DNA from: Silvibacterium dinghuense
GTDB taxonomy: Bacteria; Acidobacteriota; Terriglobia; Terriglobales; Acidobacteriaceae
DNA: 64,000 nt
Direction: 5' to 3'
Assembly: GCF_004123295.1 (NCBI RefSeq)
Contig: NZ_SDMK01000002.1
Span: 372,001 to 436,000 of the forward strand
Under the pieces are notes generated by a model. The model was not told where the DNA came from. It worked only from the letters and a program-made list of their open reading frames with translations, and made no database searches. Shown here piece by piece: positions 1 to 9,500 of the stretch; positions within the stretch are counted from its first letter, which is position 1; each line of letters opens with the position of its first letter. A program made the position numbers and the translations under genes.

Positions 1-593
1 GTAACGCTTCGCGGTTCCAGAGGCCGGTCAAGGCATCATGCTCGGCATGAAAACGCGCCGTGCGATGCTGGTGATCAAGCTGGCGCATCAGCGCGAGCGC
101 GTGCCTGGCTGCATGGAGGCGCGAGGTGAGCGCCTGCTCCGAGAGAGGGAGGAGCAGGGAATCCTGAACCCCATCCAAGGCTGGCCGTGCCTGATCTCCC
201 TTGCGCAGGAGAATCGTCCAAAGAGTAGGCAGTCTCTTCTTGAAGTGCACTTCGGCGGTGAGTTCGGCATGAGAAACGTCTTGAACCCTCTCATCGAACA
301 GAAGAATCAACGGCTCTTCGGCTTCGAGCGCATGCCGGAGCAATTCATGCCTGTCCTTTGCCCAATAGCAGGGAAGATGCGCATCTCCGAGCAGAGGCAG
401 GATTTCGGCGGCGAGAGCCGCGTCGGCGGTTACGAGCAGCAGCGGCTCGGGCAGAGGTTCCATTTCATGGACAGGGGTAGAAACCGGCACAGGTTGCTTA
501 TCGGCCGGGGCATAGGATTTCAGCTGCGTCTGTCCGAAATTGAGGCCTTCGGTGACCTTGGAATCGATACGAAGAAGATTGGGGGGGCATCAT
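1..593 (-). CDS. Diguanylate cyclase-like protein, receiver-like plus GGDEF start (partial, runs off left edge)
   Basis: Read on the minus strand, the frame that reaches the left edge ends in HDALTGLWNREAL, the hallmark opening of a GGDEF domain, which in this family makes cyclic di-GMP from GTP. Before it lie about 100 residues resembling a degenerate response-regulator receiver (a PLLLVTADA strand, then LIL and LLFDE strands) and a helical linker rich in Ala, Leu, His and Arg. The GGDEF catalytic loop itself is outside the window. The start is unclear. ATG at 593 or 590 needs a one-base shift inside a run of seven Cs at 581-587 to enter this frame. ATG at 463 is in frame and directly precedes the receiver-like domain. 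No strong ribosome-binding site is seen for either. Family certain, start uncertain. Confidence 0.7.
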
Positions 594-1137
594 ATTGACA
601 AGGACGAAAAACAGGCTCACTATCCCTTGCGTAGTTCTTCTTTCCTTTTTCGGCTCTCTTTCTTCCCAAAACGGAATGCCAGGCTCCGATCGTTAGCGGG
701 CCTTGCCGATGTCAAGTGATTCTCCCTCGGTTACTTCCAGGCAAGGAGTGCATGCCATGCTTCCAGCAGTTACGACCACGCATGTGAAACCAGGACGTCT
801 TTTGGCCTCTCAGGCTCATGTCTCGTCCTCCACCGTTCGCTTCTGCAGCAAATGTCTTATGGCTATCGAAGCCGCTCCTACCTCGGCGGGCAGGGGCAAA
901 CGCTCCGGTCATCATTGCCGGGGCAGAATGAGTGTAAAGCCGGCTATCGCTGTGCCATTCAACTAGTTACGGGCAAAACCGGAAGAGAATCTTTCTGGGC
1001 AGCCTCAGCTATCTATTGATTTATGGATGAAAATATCCTTATAATCATAGAGTTTGTGACATTTCCGTGGACGATTGTGCACGATCCGGCCACGGATGAT
1101 TCGTACGTCACCTTACTGTGCTGAGGAAAAATACGAG
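594..1137. other. Intergenic region, no gene recognised
   Basis: About 540 bases between the GGDEF gene and the small conserved gene to its right. Short open frames exist on both strands but their composition looks random. A GC-rich hairpin lies around 901-925 (GCTCCGGT pairing with GCCGGGGC), embedded in GGGGCAAAC and AAAGCC motifs that recall a c-di-GMP riboswitch, but key elements are missing, so no riboswitch is called. Confidence 0.4.
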
Positions 1138-1365
1138 ATGGCAAAGCGTCGTGGCAATCCAAATTGGGGTAAGCCGGAGCCGATCGGTCCGGTCGTACCC
1201 ACTGTGACTTCTTTTGAGCAGGTTGTGAAGGAGTTCAAGCTGACTCCGGACCAGTATGTGCGGTCCACCCGTCTTCGCGAGTGGGCGCGTCGGAATCGGA
1301 ACTCCAAGTACATTCCTGAAGCGTTGCTGGAAGCCTGGGGCTTCGAGATCGAGTCCACGCTGTAG
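1138..1365 (+). CDS. Small conserved hypothetical protein (75 aa)
   Basis: The ATG at 1138 is preceded by GAGGA at about 11 bases and begins MAKRRGNPNWGKP, a start I associate with a small protein family common in Acidobacteria. The longer frame from 1075 adds an unlikely leader. The protein is basic at the N-terminus, has no signal peptide or membrane segment, and its C-terminal half (residues about 30-75) reads as helical with a run of Arg and Trp residues (RLREWARRNRNSKYIPEAL), suggesting a compact nucleic-acid-binding or ribosome-associated protein. That role is inference only. A strong terminator follows 22 bases after the stop, so the gene is probably monocistronic. Confidence 0.75.
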   Translation: MAKRRGNPNWGKPEPIGPVVPTVTSFEQVVKEFKLTPDQYVRSTRLREWARRNRNSKYIPEALLEAWGFEIESTL

Positions 1366-1387
1366 TCTCGACAAGATTCGCAATTGA

Positions 1388-1418
1388 GCCGCCACCTTCG
1401 GGTGGCGGCTTTGTGTTT
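1388..1418 (+). terminator. Rho-independent terminator
   Basis: Perfect nine-base stem GCCGCCACC / GGTGGCGGC closed by a TTCG tetraloop and followed by TTTGTGTTT. It ends the small gene at 1138-1365 and separates it from the converging GH3 gene. Confidence 0.85.
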
Positions 1419-1440
1419 GCGCCCATAACAAATCAGGCCG

Positions 1441-3789
1441 TTACTCGATTTTGAACTGCCCTTCCTGGGAGGCCAGCGAGCTGCCTCCGATCCACACCGT
1501 GTACTCGGTCGCCTCGACGACACTGTGGCCCTGCGCATCGTAGAAGGAAAGCTCCGGGAAGCCCAGGTCGAAGGTGACCTTCTGCGACTCGCCGGGTTTC
1601 AGCGTGACACGGCGAAACCCTTCGAGGCTGCGTACCGGCTGTTCTATGCTGGCGCCACGATTCCGCACGTAGCACTGCACGACTTCGGTAGCGGTGCGGT
1701 TCCCGGTATTGGTGACCGTCGCGGTTGCATGGATCAGGTCTTTCCCTGTTTGCCTGGCTTCCCCCAGCGGCACGATGCTGCGGGAGAGCGTAGGCATGCT
1801 ATAGGCGAACTGCGTGTAGGTCAGTCCATAGCCGAAGGGGAAGAGCGCGTCATTGGGGACATCGATGTAGCGGGAAAAGAAGCGCGAGTTGCCTCCCGGA
1901 GGCTGCGAGAGATCGATATTCCGGGGCGGCCGGCCGGTTGGAAACTGGTTGTAATAAAGCGGCTCCTGGCCGACTGCGCGGGGGAAACTCATGGGCAGCC
2001 TGCCACTGGGCGCGACATCGCCGTAAAGCACATCCGCAATGGCATGGCCTGCCTCGGTTCCTGGAAACCACACCTCCATGATCGCGGCGACATGGGTGGC
2101 GGCCCAGTCCAGCACCAGCGGGCGACCGGAGAAGACCAGCAGCACGACAGGCTTGCCTGTGGCTGCGACGGCTTTCAACAGCTGCTCCTGGTTACCGGGC
2201 AGATCGAGATATGCGCGCGAGCCGGCTTCGCCGCTCATCGCTCCTGATTCGCCGAGGGCCATGACCACCACATCCGCCTGCCTGGCCGCCTGTACCGCAG
2301 CGGCGAAACCATCTTCGCTGCTGCCGGTGATGGTTGTACCCTGCGCATAGGTGAGCGATCCGCCAAGCTGGCGTGTGCGCGTCTCAAGCGCCTGCTTCAC
2401 CGTGACAATATCGGAAAGCTGCGGCGCACCGCTCCAGGAACCCACCATCTCAGCCGCGTTATCGGCGAGCGGACCGATGAGCGCGATCTTTTTCGTCTCC
2501 GTAGTGAGCGGCAGGGCAGAGTCGTTCTTCAGCAGTACGAAGGATTCTTCTGCGGCGCGGCGCACCAGCTCACGATGAGCAGGCACGGCGGCAGTGACCT
2601 CGGTTCCGCGCGCGTAAGGATGCTCAAAAAGGCCGAGAGCGAATTTGAGCCGTAACACGCGACGTACCGCTTCGTCGACGACGCTCATCGGCACCTGACC
2701 GCTGCGGATCAACTCAGGCAACTGGGTGTCGTAGAAGTGCGACATCATGTCGATATCCACGCCGGCCAGCAAGGCTTTGCGTGTGGCCTCGGCCGGTGTC
2801 AGCGCGATGCCGTGGTTTTCGAGCTCCATGATGGCGGTGTAATCGCTGACGACCAGTCCATCAAAGCCCCATTCGCCGCGCAGGATGGTCTGCAAGAGAA
2901 ATGGATTCGCACTGGCCGGCACACCGTTGAGCGCATTGAAGGCGCTCATGACCGTAGCGGCTCCGGCTTCTATCGCAGCCTTGTAAGGCGGCAGATAGTC
3001 CTGGCGCAGCCGGATCTCGGACATATCCGTGGTGTTGTATTCACGGCCCGCCTCGGCGGCACCGTAGGCGGCAAAATGTTTCACGCATGCGGCTACGCTC
3101 TCGGGATCGGAAAGCGTCTTGCCTTGATATCCGAGGATGTAGGCGCGAGCCATCGCGGCGCCGAGATAGGCATCCTCGCCCGCGCCTTCGGTGGTACGGC
3201 CCCAGCGTGCATCACGCGAGATATCGACCATCGGTGAATAGAACCAGCGGATGCCTGCGGTCGTAGCCTCTTCGGCGGACATGTGTGAGACCGACTGCAC
3301 GAGATCAGGATCGAAGGAGGCGGCCAGGCCTATGGGCTGCGGATAGATGGTGCGATAGCCGTGAATAATGTCCGCGCCGAAGAGCAGCGGAATGTGCAGG
3401 CGGCTCTTCTCCACGGCGGCACGTTGAAAGGCGTTGGTACGCGACGCACCCACTGTGTTGAGCATGGAGCCGAGGAGCCCCTGTTCGGCGAGCTGCATCG
3501 AGTTCACATTGTTGTGAGACTCGGGGTTGGCGGCGAGAGCTGCCGCGGCATCGGCCCCGGAATCGTTGTACTGGACCAGCTGGCCGAGCTTTTCCTCGAG
3601 GGTCATTTTGCTCAGCAGAGCATCGACGCGCTGTTCGATGGCCGGAGAAGCGAGCTCGGGATTGGAAGGGGATGCCTGGGGCGCACCCGGCTGTTGCGCA
3701 AAGACCACAGCGGCTGAGGCAAGGCTCAGCCCAAGCGCCGTGGCCAGAACGCTATGCCGAAGTGACGGGAAGAATCGTTGTGGGGTCAA
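1441..3789 (-). CDS. Glycoside hydrolase family 3, beta-glucosidase/beta-xylosidase type, secreted
   Basis: A 782-residue GH3 enzyme that should remove beta-linked glucose or xylose from oligosaccharides in the periplasm. The start is taken as TTG at 3789 because GAGGAG lies five bases upstream and a signal peptide follows at once (residues 1-31, ending VVFAQQ). A longer open frame to 3972 would overlap the LacI gene. The N-terminal barrel carries KHFAAYG (about 237-243) and the nucleophile Asp316 in GLVVSDYTAI. The second domain offers Glu521 in SGEAGSRAYLDLPGNQ as probable acid/base. A fibronectin-III-like domain ends the protein (VTNTGNR onward). Domain order and length match BglX-like enzymes. 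It is the last gene of the cluster, 34 bases after the LacI gene. Exact substrate is not determinable. Confidence 0.93.
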   Translation of the reverse strand: MTPQRFFPSLRHSVLATALGLSLASAAVVFAQQPGAPQASPSNPELASPAIEQRVDALLSKMTLEEKLGQLVQYNDSGADAAAALAANPESHNNVNSMQLAEQGLLGSMLNTVGASRTNAFQRAAVEKSRLHIPLLFGADIIHGYRTIYPQPIGLAASFDPDLVQSVSHMSAEEATTAGIRWFYSPMVDISRDARWGRTTEGAGEDAYLGAAMARAYILGYQGKTLSDPESVAACVKHFAAYGAAEAGREYNTTDMSEIRLRQDYLPPYKAAIEAGAATVMSAFNALNGVPASANPFLLQTILRGEWGFDGLVVSDYTAIMELENHGIALTPAEATRKALLAGVDIDMMSHFYDTQLPELIRSGQVPMSVVDEAVRRVLRLKFALGLFEHPYARGTEVTAAVPAHRELVRRAAEESFVLLKNDSALPLTTETKKIALIGPLADNAAEMVGSWSGAPQLSDIVTVKQALETRTRQLGGSLTYAQGTTITGSSEDGFAAAVQAARQADVVVMALGESGAMSGEAGSRAYLDLPGNQEQLLKAVAATGKPVVLLVFSGRPLVLDWAATHVAAIMEVWFPGTEAGHAIADVLYGDVAPSGRLPMSFPRAVGQEPLYYNQFPTGRPPRNIDLSQPPGGNSRFFSRYIDVPNDALFPFGYGLTYTQFAYSMPTLSRSIVPLGEARQTGKDLIHATATVTNTGNRTATEVVQCYVRNRGASIEQPVRSLEGFRRVTLKPGESQKVTFDLGFPELSFYDAQGHSVVEATEYTVWIGGSSLASQEGQFKIE

Positions 3790-3823
3790 CGGAGCTCCTC
3801 TGTGAAATAGCTTGGCGATCAAA

Positions 3824-4906
3824 TCAGTTGCTGTGGAATGCGTTTCTGGGTGGGACTGCCGGAGGCGCGGTGGAATGCCTCTCGACAAAACCCGGCAGGA
3901 TGCGAATTGAATGTTTGGGCCAGCCGTCCTTACTGCTCTGCAACATGTGCAGAAGGGTCTTCGCCGCGACACGTCCCATCTCCTTCAACGGCTGCCGCAC
4001 GGTGGTGAGTGGCGGATTGTTGGTGGCTGCGCCCAGGATGTCATCAAAGCCGACGACAGAGATGTGCCGAGGAACTTCCAGGCCGGTCTCGCGCAGCAGG
4101 GTAATGGCACCGATAGCGGCGAGATCGTTGAAGGCAAAGATGGCCGTAAAGAGTTGCCCGCGCTCCAGCAGAGCAGCGGTTGCGGTTCTGCCGGAGTCGA
4201 CGCCGGGCCCGTCGTCCTGGAGTTGCACCACCAGCTGCGGATCGATTTCGAGGCCGAGCTCCGCTGCCACTTTGCAGATTGCGCGCCAGCGGGAGCGGGT
4301 ATCAGAGCTGAAGGTCTGCCCCTTGATGAAGGCAATTCGTCGATGCCCTAGCTGCTTTAAATGTTCGAGCGCATGATGAGCCGCAAGCTGGTGGTCGAGC
4401 TCAATATTCACCACCGATGGCCGGTTGCGATGGCCGGAGACGGCAACAACCGGTACGGAGAGATCGGCCTGGATGTCGGAGTCGATCGCGATGATTCCCT
4501 CGACGGCGCGGGAAAGCAGCAGAGAGGGGTATTGGCGCAAGAGTTCGGTACGATGCCGGTGGCTCACTACGAAGTAAAAATATCCGGCGAACAGCAACTC
4601 GTCTTCGATGCCGCTGAGCACGGCGGAGGAATAACCTTCACTGATCTCCGGCACCATGACACCGATAGTCCGGCTTCTCTTGCTGCGCAGGCTGCTGGCT
4701 AAGACATTGGCCTGGTAGTTAAATTTCCTGGCTGCTTCCAGCACGCGCTGTTGCGTGGCTTCAGAGATGCGATACCGTGCAGCGGTGCCGTTCAGGACCC
4801 GTGAGATCGTCGTCTGCGAAATATCCAGGTGCCGAGCCAGGGTTTTCAGGTCGGTCTTTTCTTTTCCGCCTGATAACCCTTTTTCCGCGGACTTCTTTTC
4901 TGCCAC
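3824..4906 (-). CDS. LacI-family transcriptional regulator
   Basis: A 360-residue LacI/GalR-type regulator. The helix-turn-helix lies at residues about 18-40 (TDLKTLARHLDISQTTISRV), followed by the minor-groove hinge helix (VLASSLRSKRSRTIGVMVPE) and a periplasmic-binding-protein-like sensor ending FVERHSTAP. I chose GTG at 4906 because GGAGGA sits nine bases upstream. The frame could open at GTG 4963, right after the GH39 stop, but that has no ribosome-binding site. It lies between the GH39 and GH3 genes in the same orientation, so it very likely controls this glycan cluster by sensing a mono- or oligosaccharide. Candidate operators with the LacI-type core AANCGNTT sit upstream of the receptor gene near 10149-10241. 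Confidence 0.93.
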   Translation of the reverse strand: MAEKKSAEKGLSGGKEKTDLKTLARHLDISQTTISRVLNGTAARYRISEATQQRVLEAARKFNYQANVLASSLRSKRSRTIGVMVPEISEGYSSAVLSGIEDELLFAGYFYFVVSHRHRTELLRQYPSLLLSRAVEGIIAIDSDIQADLSVPVVAVSGHRNRPSVVNIELDHQLAAHHALEHLKQLGHRRIAFIKGQTFSSDTRSRWRAICKVAAELGLEIDPQLVVQLQDDGPGVDSGRTATAALLERGQLFTAIFAFNDLAAIGAITLLRETGLEVPRHISVVGFDDILGAATNNPPLTTVRQPLKEMGRVAAKTLLHMLQSSKDGWPKHSIRILPGFVERHSTAPPAVPPRNAFHSN

Positions 4907-4963
4907 CGACTCTGTTCCTCCCCCATACGATCGCGCTGATTCCACATTACGCTGCCACTGCAC

Positions 4964-6493
4964 TCAATGCGCGTCGCCTATGGTGATAAGCAGCAGCGCG
5001 TCGGGGTCAAGTGAGAGCTCCAGAGTTCCGCCGCGAAGCTGTGTCTGCTCCGGGGAGCCGATCGCAGTCTGGCGGTTCATCTCTTTCACCTGCTCGTCGG
5101 TCGGGTCCTGGGGACTGCCCAATGCCTTATACGCTGCCAGAGTATTGCTGTGCATGTTGTCCACGCGGCTGATGGTGACTGGCGCATCAGCCCGCACACC
5201 ATGCACCTCCAGGTGGATCTTCTTCTCATTTCCCGTGGTTCCGGGATCGACAATATTCCAGACGGCCAGCACAAGCGTTTTGTCTCCATGCTTACCTGCG
5301 CGTCGTGTCACGATAACGTCGGAGGCAGGATTGGCGATGCGCTCATCGCCAAGACGGTGAAGCAGGGCAAAGTCATAAAAGCTCGGCTTGTTGATGCCCC
5401 CCTTGGCGCGCAGGCCAAACTGCCCGGAGAACGGGACAGGGATGGGACCGCCCTCCTCGAAGACGTCGGAGAATGTCCAGAAGGACATCATGTTCACCTT
5501 GCCGTCACATTCGCGGATGGTGTTGGCCAGCCCGGTGCCGACGAAGTCCGTGTCGCGAGATTCGTGATCTCCCTGCACATTCCATTCCGTCCAGAAAAGC
5601 GGCAGCCGCGGCATCGCCGAGGCGGCAATTTCCTTGTGAACCTTCTCAACGGCGCGACAGACTCGATCATCCATGGGGATGTCTTCCTGTGTGCCGAAGA
5701 GGTTCTCCACCGTGTCATCGGCGTAGCCATGTGTGGATACGAAGTCGACGGGCACATGGTTCGCGGACATATAGGAAAGGAATTCCGGAATCCACGCGGC
5801 AGCAGCCGTAGCCGGACCGCCCACGCGCAGCTTCGGGCTCACTGTCTTCAGATCGCGGGCGGTGTGCGCATACAGCTCGAAGTAGGAGCGCTGGCGCGGG
5901 ATGCCATTCCAGAAGTCGATGTTCGGCTCATTCCACACCTCGAAGTACCACTGGGAGACTTCGTCAATTCCATAGCGGTCGACCAGGTGCTGGGCAAAAT
6001 GACGCATCAGGTCATCCCAGCGGTCCATGTCCTTTGGAGGCGAGACATTCTGCTTGTACCAGAAGGGATGCAGCGCATCCGGATTAAAAGCGAGCTTCTT
6101 CGGCATGAAGCTGATCTCGACAACCGGACGCACGCCATTGCGCAGCAACCCATCGTAAATCTGGTCCACATAGGAGAAGTTATAGACCGGGTTACCGTGT
6201 TCGTCCTCGTTATAGACCCCGACTTCATCGTGCAGGATGGCATGGAAGCGCACATAGCGAAAGTCCGTGACCTGCTTGACCGCGCGCAGATCGTCGCGGT
6301 AACTCTCCCGCAGTGTGAGAATGGCACGCCCGGAGCCGAACATCTGTTCCCAGAAATGCGGAAAAGGAGAGGCCGGAGCATCGGCATCTACGGTCAGAGT
6401 TTGCGCAGACTCAGTCCCCTGGCCAGAGCCGGAAGCAGGGAACACCAAAGCAGAAAGACAAATGCAGAGCAAGCAGAAACGAAAGGACCGCAT
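4964..6493 (-). CDS. Glycoside hydrolase family 39, beta-xylosidase-like, secreted
   Basis: A 509-residue GH39 protein. Start ATG at 6493 has AGGAG eight bases upstream and opens a signal peptide (MRSFRFCLLCICLSALVFPA, cleavage near residue 25). The barrel shows the clan GH-A signature YFEVWNEPN with acid/base Glu189, and the nucleophile in LPLFWTEWN (Glu303). A beta-sandwich follows from about residue 400. GH39 members are mostly beta-xylosidases or alpha-iduronidases. With a GH3 partner and no uronic-acid genes, a xylan-type oligosaccharide is the more likely substrate (inference). It follows the receptor gene by 77 bases and the LacI frame begins immediately after its stop, suggesting one transcription unit. 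Confidence 0.92.
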   Translation of the reverse strand: MRSFRFCLLCICLSALVFPASGSGQGTESAQTLTVDADAPASPFPHFWEQMFGSGRAILTLRESYRDDLRAVKQVTDFRYVRFHAILHDEVGVYNEDEHGNPVYNFSYVDQIYDGLLRNGVRPVVEISFMPKKLAFNPDALHPFWYKQNVSPPKDMDRWDDLMRHFAQHLVDRYGIDEVSQWYFEVWNEPNIDFWNGIPRQRSYFELYAHTARDLKTVSPKLRVGGPATAAAAWIPEFLSYMSANHVPVDFVSTHGYADDTVENLFGTQEDIPMDDRVCRAVEKVHKEIAASAMPRLPLFWTEWNVQGDHESRDTDFVGTGLANTIRECDGKVNMMSFWTFSDVFEEGGPIPVPFSGQFGLRAKGGINKPSFYDFALLHRLGDERIANPASDVIVTRRAGKHGDKTLVLAVWNIVDPGTTGNEKKIHLEVHGVRADAPVTISRVDNMHSNTLAAYKALGSPQDPTDEQVKEMNRQTAIGSPEQTQLRGGTLELSLDPDALLLITIGDAH

Positions 6494-6570
6494 AGAGAAC
6501 GACTCCTGGCAAGCGCAGAACGCAGAAGGGGAGATTCGAAAATCGGCCCCTCCTTCTGCGCTCCACACTA

Positions 6571-9500
6571 TTAGAACGAGAAGCGCGCCTGAATATCCAG
6601 CTTGCGCGACGCGAGTGCACCCTGAGCCTGACCGAAGCTCGAGGATGTGACCGTGGTCGAGATATCAGCCACATTCAAGTTCAGGTTATTGAACACGTTA
6701 AAAGCGTCGACGCGGACCTCGAAGTTTGCTCTCTCTCCCAGGACTTTGTTGGGGAAGGGAAAAGCCTTGCTGAGGGTCGCATCCACGGCCTTGTATCCCG
6801 GACCATCGAAGGAGTTTCGTGCCACACCAGGATTGCCGGGAAGGCCGTACTCAGTGCCGTAGGTTCCGGTGTTCCCGGTAGCAACGGCCGGTTCGGTAAA
6901 GTAGCTGCTGCCGCCCAGTGGGAAGTTGCTTTCTGCCGAGCCAGGCGCTGCCTTGAACGCGCTGTTGCTCGTGCTGTGCCGGGCGCCGCTCAGGTAAGAG
7001 GCAGGACGCACGGTGGTCTGTCCGCTGCCGTAGTAGAACTGGTTGTCGACCGAATAGACCGGCGTCCATGGGAAGCCGGAGTGCATATTGAAGATGCCGC
7101 TCAATGCCCAGCCATCGGCAATGGTATGAGCGATTCCATGATTGTGGAAGAAGGTAGGCTGCCACATGCCGAAGAGTTTGAACGCATTGGCAACGTTATA
7201 GTCCGAGCGCCCCCATGAATAGCGCTCATGATAGGGATACGGATCCTCGTAGTATGGCTGCGAGCCGTTATCCATGCTCTTGGACCAGGTGTACTGCGCC
7301 TCGGCCTGGAAGCCGTGGGCAAAGTCATGCTTCAGGCTGGTAAGGAGCGCGTTGTAGCTCGAGTTGCCTTTGTTGCCGTAGTAGTCCACGGTCGTCAGAT
7401 TCGGGTTGAGTGCATAAGCGTCCGCAACCGCGATCACATTCATGTCTTGCTGCAGGAGCAGGTGATGTCCTGTGCTGCCCTGGTATCCGATACTGGCGAT
7501 CCATTGGTGCCCCATATCCGTCTGGGTATCGAGCGAATAGTGATAGATCTGGATCGTTTTTACCTTGGCATCGAAGCCGGTCACGCTGAGGTACGTGGAA
7601 GTATTGCTGGGCAGGCCATTCGAGTTATAAGAAGTGATGGCCGCCGAGTTAGAAGGAAAGCTATAGAAGCTTCCGGTAAGCGAGGAGGGAAGTTGATAGA
7701 GGATGGACGAGGAACTGCCTCCCGTCGGGTCCGAAGCCGTCGAACAGCAGAAGTTCACATTCACCGTGTTGCCTGGATTTCCATTGCCGTTCGCGGTGAT
7801 AGCCATTTCGTTCTGGTTGTAGTTCATGCCGAAACCACCGCGCACCACAACCTTCTGGCCGAAGTAGTTCGGACTCCATGCAAAACCGAGCTGCGGTCCG
7901 AAGTTCGCCTTCTGCGCCTCATAAAGATTGCCGCCCTTACGCACCGAGAGGCCAGTCACAAGCGCATCGCCCGCGCCGAGGTCCACCGAGCGCAGGTTTT
8001 CATCCTTGTCATAGTACGGCCCAAAGTATGAATAGCGCAGACCGAGATTCAGGGTCAGCGTGGGCAGTATCTTCCAGTCGTCCTGCACGAAACCGGCCCA
8101 CAGGTTCTGCCGGTTGTCCTGACGGCTGGCGGTGGGGCTGCCGCTGGTTGCTGAAAAATATCCGGTTTCTGAATAGGGCGCGTCGTTGAGGAAATCCCAG
8201 ATGCTATCGAAGTTATAAGTCGGCCGCGCGTTGTAGACCGCTTCATTCAGATAGTAGAGACGCGTCAGGCTTCCGCCCATCTTGATGGTGTGACGGCCGG
8301 CAACCTTGGTCAGAATGTCCTGATAGCCATAGGTCCACTGGTCGTACACGCTCGGCCCTGGCGTACCGAAATACTCCGGTGTGGCGCTGGGGAAGATTTT
8401 GCTGCTGGGTACATCGAAGACTGACTCGGCGAGCCCCCAGGGCGCGTTGGAATTGGATGTGAGCTCATTCCACCGCCATCCTGCGGCATTCACGCGGGCT
8501 TCGTTAAGCAGAGTAGGGGAAAAGGTATGGTTCCAGAGCAGCGTAAAAGCATTGTTGATCTGGTCGTGATGCCAGAGATTGGCGCTGCGCACGGGACCTG
8601 AGTAGTCGACAGTATTGAGCGGCACCCAATAGATCATGAAGCTCAGCCGGTCGGCCTGGCTGATATCTGCATCCAGACGGCCATAGTATTGCGAAGCGAC
8701 GCTGGAGGTTGGATCGTTTGTGGTGTAATAGGCGAGATCGGGCACACCATCGAGTCCATTGCCTACGCCAGGCGTGCTATTGTTGCCGCCCCAGGTTGGA
8801 TCATGGGTGCCGAGCGCAGTCGTGAGCGGCGAGCCTACGTCTACACCGCCACTGACTGTCGCACACTGCGAGCCCTCCGAGAGTCCTAGTTGTGAACAGG
8901 TGCCTCCGATCAGTGTGCCGGCGACAGCTTCGCCGCTATATCCCAGATAGCTGGCCGCGTTACTGCCGCTTCGTGCGCTGTTACGGTAGGCACTGGTTTC
9001 ATACCAATTCTGTGCCGTCACATTCGTGTCGTTGCGCAGCGTCTCATATGCAAAGAAGCCGAACAGGCGATTCTTCCAGAATGGCCCACTGATGCTGCCT
9101 CCAAACTGGTTGAAGCGTGAATCATCGCGATTCAACCCGCGTTCGGCTGCGGTACCTGCCTGGTCGGAGGAGGGACCGTTCCAGCTCTGATATGCATTCA
9201 TTCCCGGGCGATCAGCTTTGAAGAACAGGCTTCCGTGCACCTGATTGCTGCCACCCTTCGAGGTGATCTGGATCTGAGCACCGGAGAAACGGCCCAGCTC
9301 CGCATCGTATGAGTTCGATGTGATTTTGACGCTGTCCACAGAATCCTCGGTGGGAGTCACGACAGTGCTTCCACCCCAGGTCACCGACGAAGCGCTGATG
9401 CCGTCGATCAGCACGCTGTTGGTCTCCGCCTGGCCGCCGTTGGCTACGATCTGAGGTCCATTCTCCGTCTTGAAAATACCGTCGGATGCTCCGGAACCAC

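Noticed and set aside
880-985. Sequence resembling a c-di-GMP (GEMM) riboswitch near the diguanylate cyclase gene
   Set aside because: GGGGCAAAC and AAAGCC motifs and a hairpin are present, but the GNRA loop, its receptor and the expected second stem are not, and a gene in the right orientation is only the small protein 150 bases away. A covariance-model search would decide.
3672-4376. Long plus-strand open frames over the LacI and GH3 genes
   Set aside because: They mirror well-supported minus-strand genes in high-GC codon usage and have no domain of their own.
5150-6574. A 474-codon plus-strand frame opposite the GH39 gene
   Set aside because: It is antisense to an enzyme with all catalytic residues; composition matches a reverse-frame shadow.
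7228-8031. 267-codon plus-strand frame opposite the first receptor
   Set aside because: Shadow of the receptor barrel coding strand; no motif and no ribosome-binding site.
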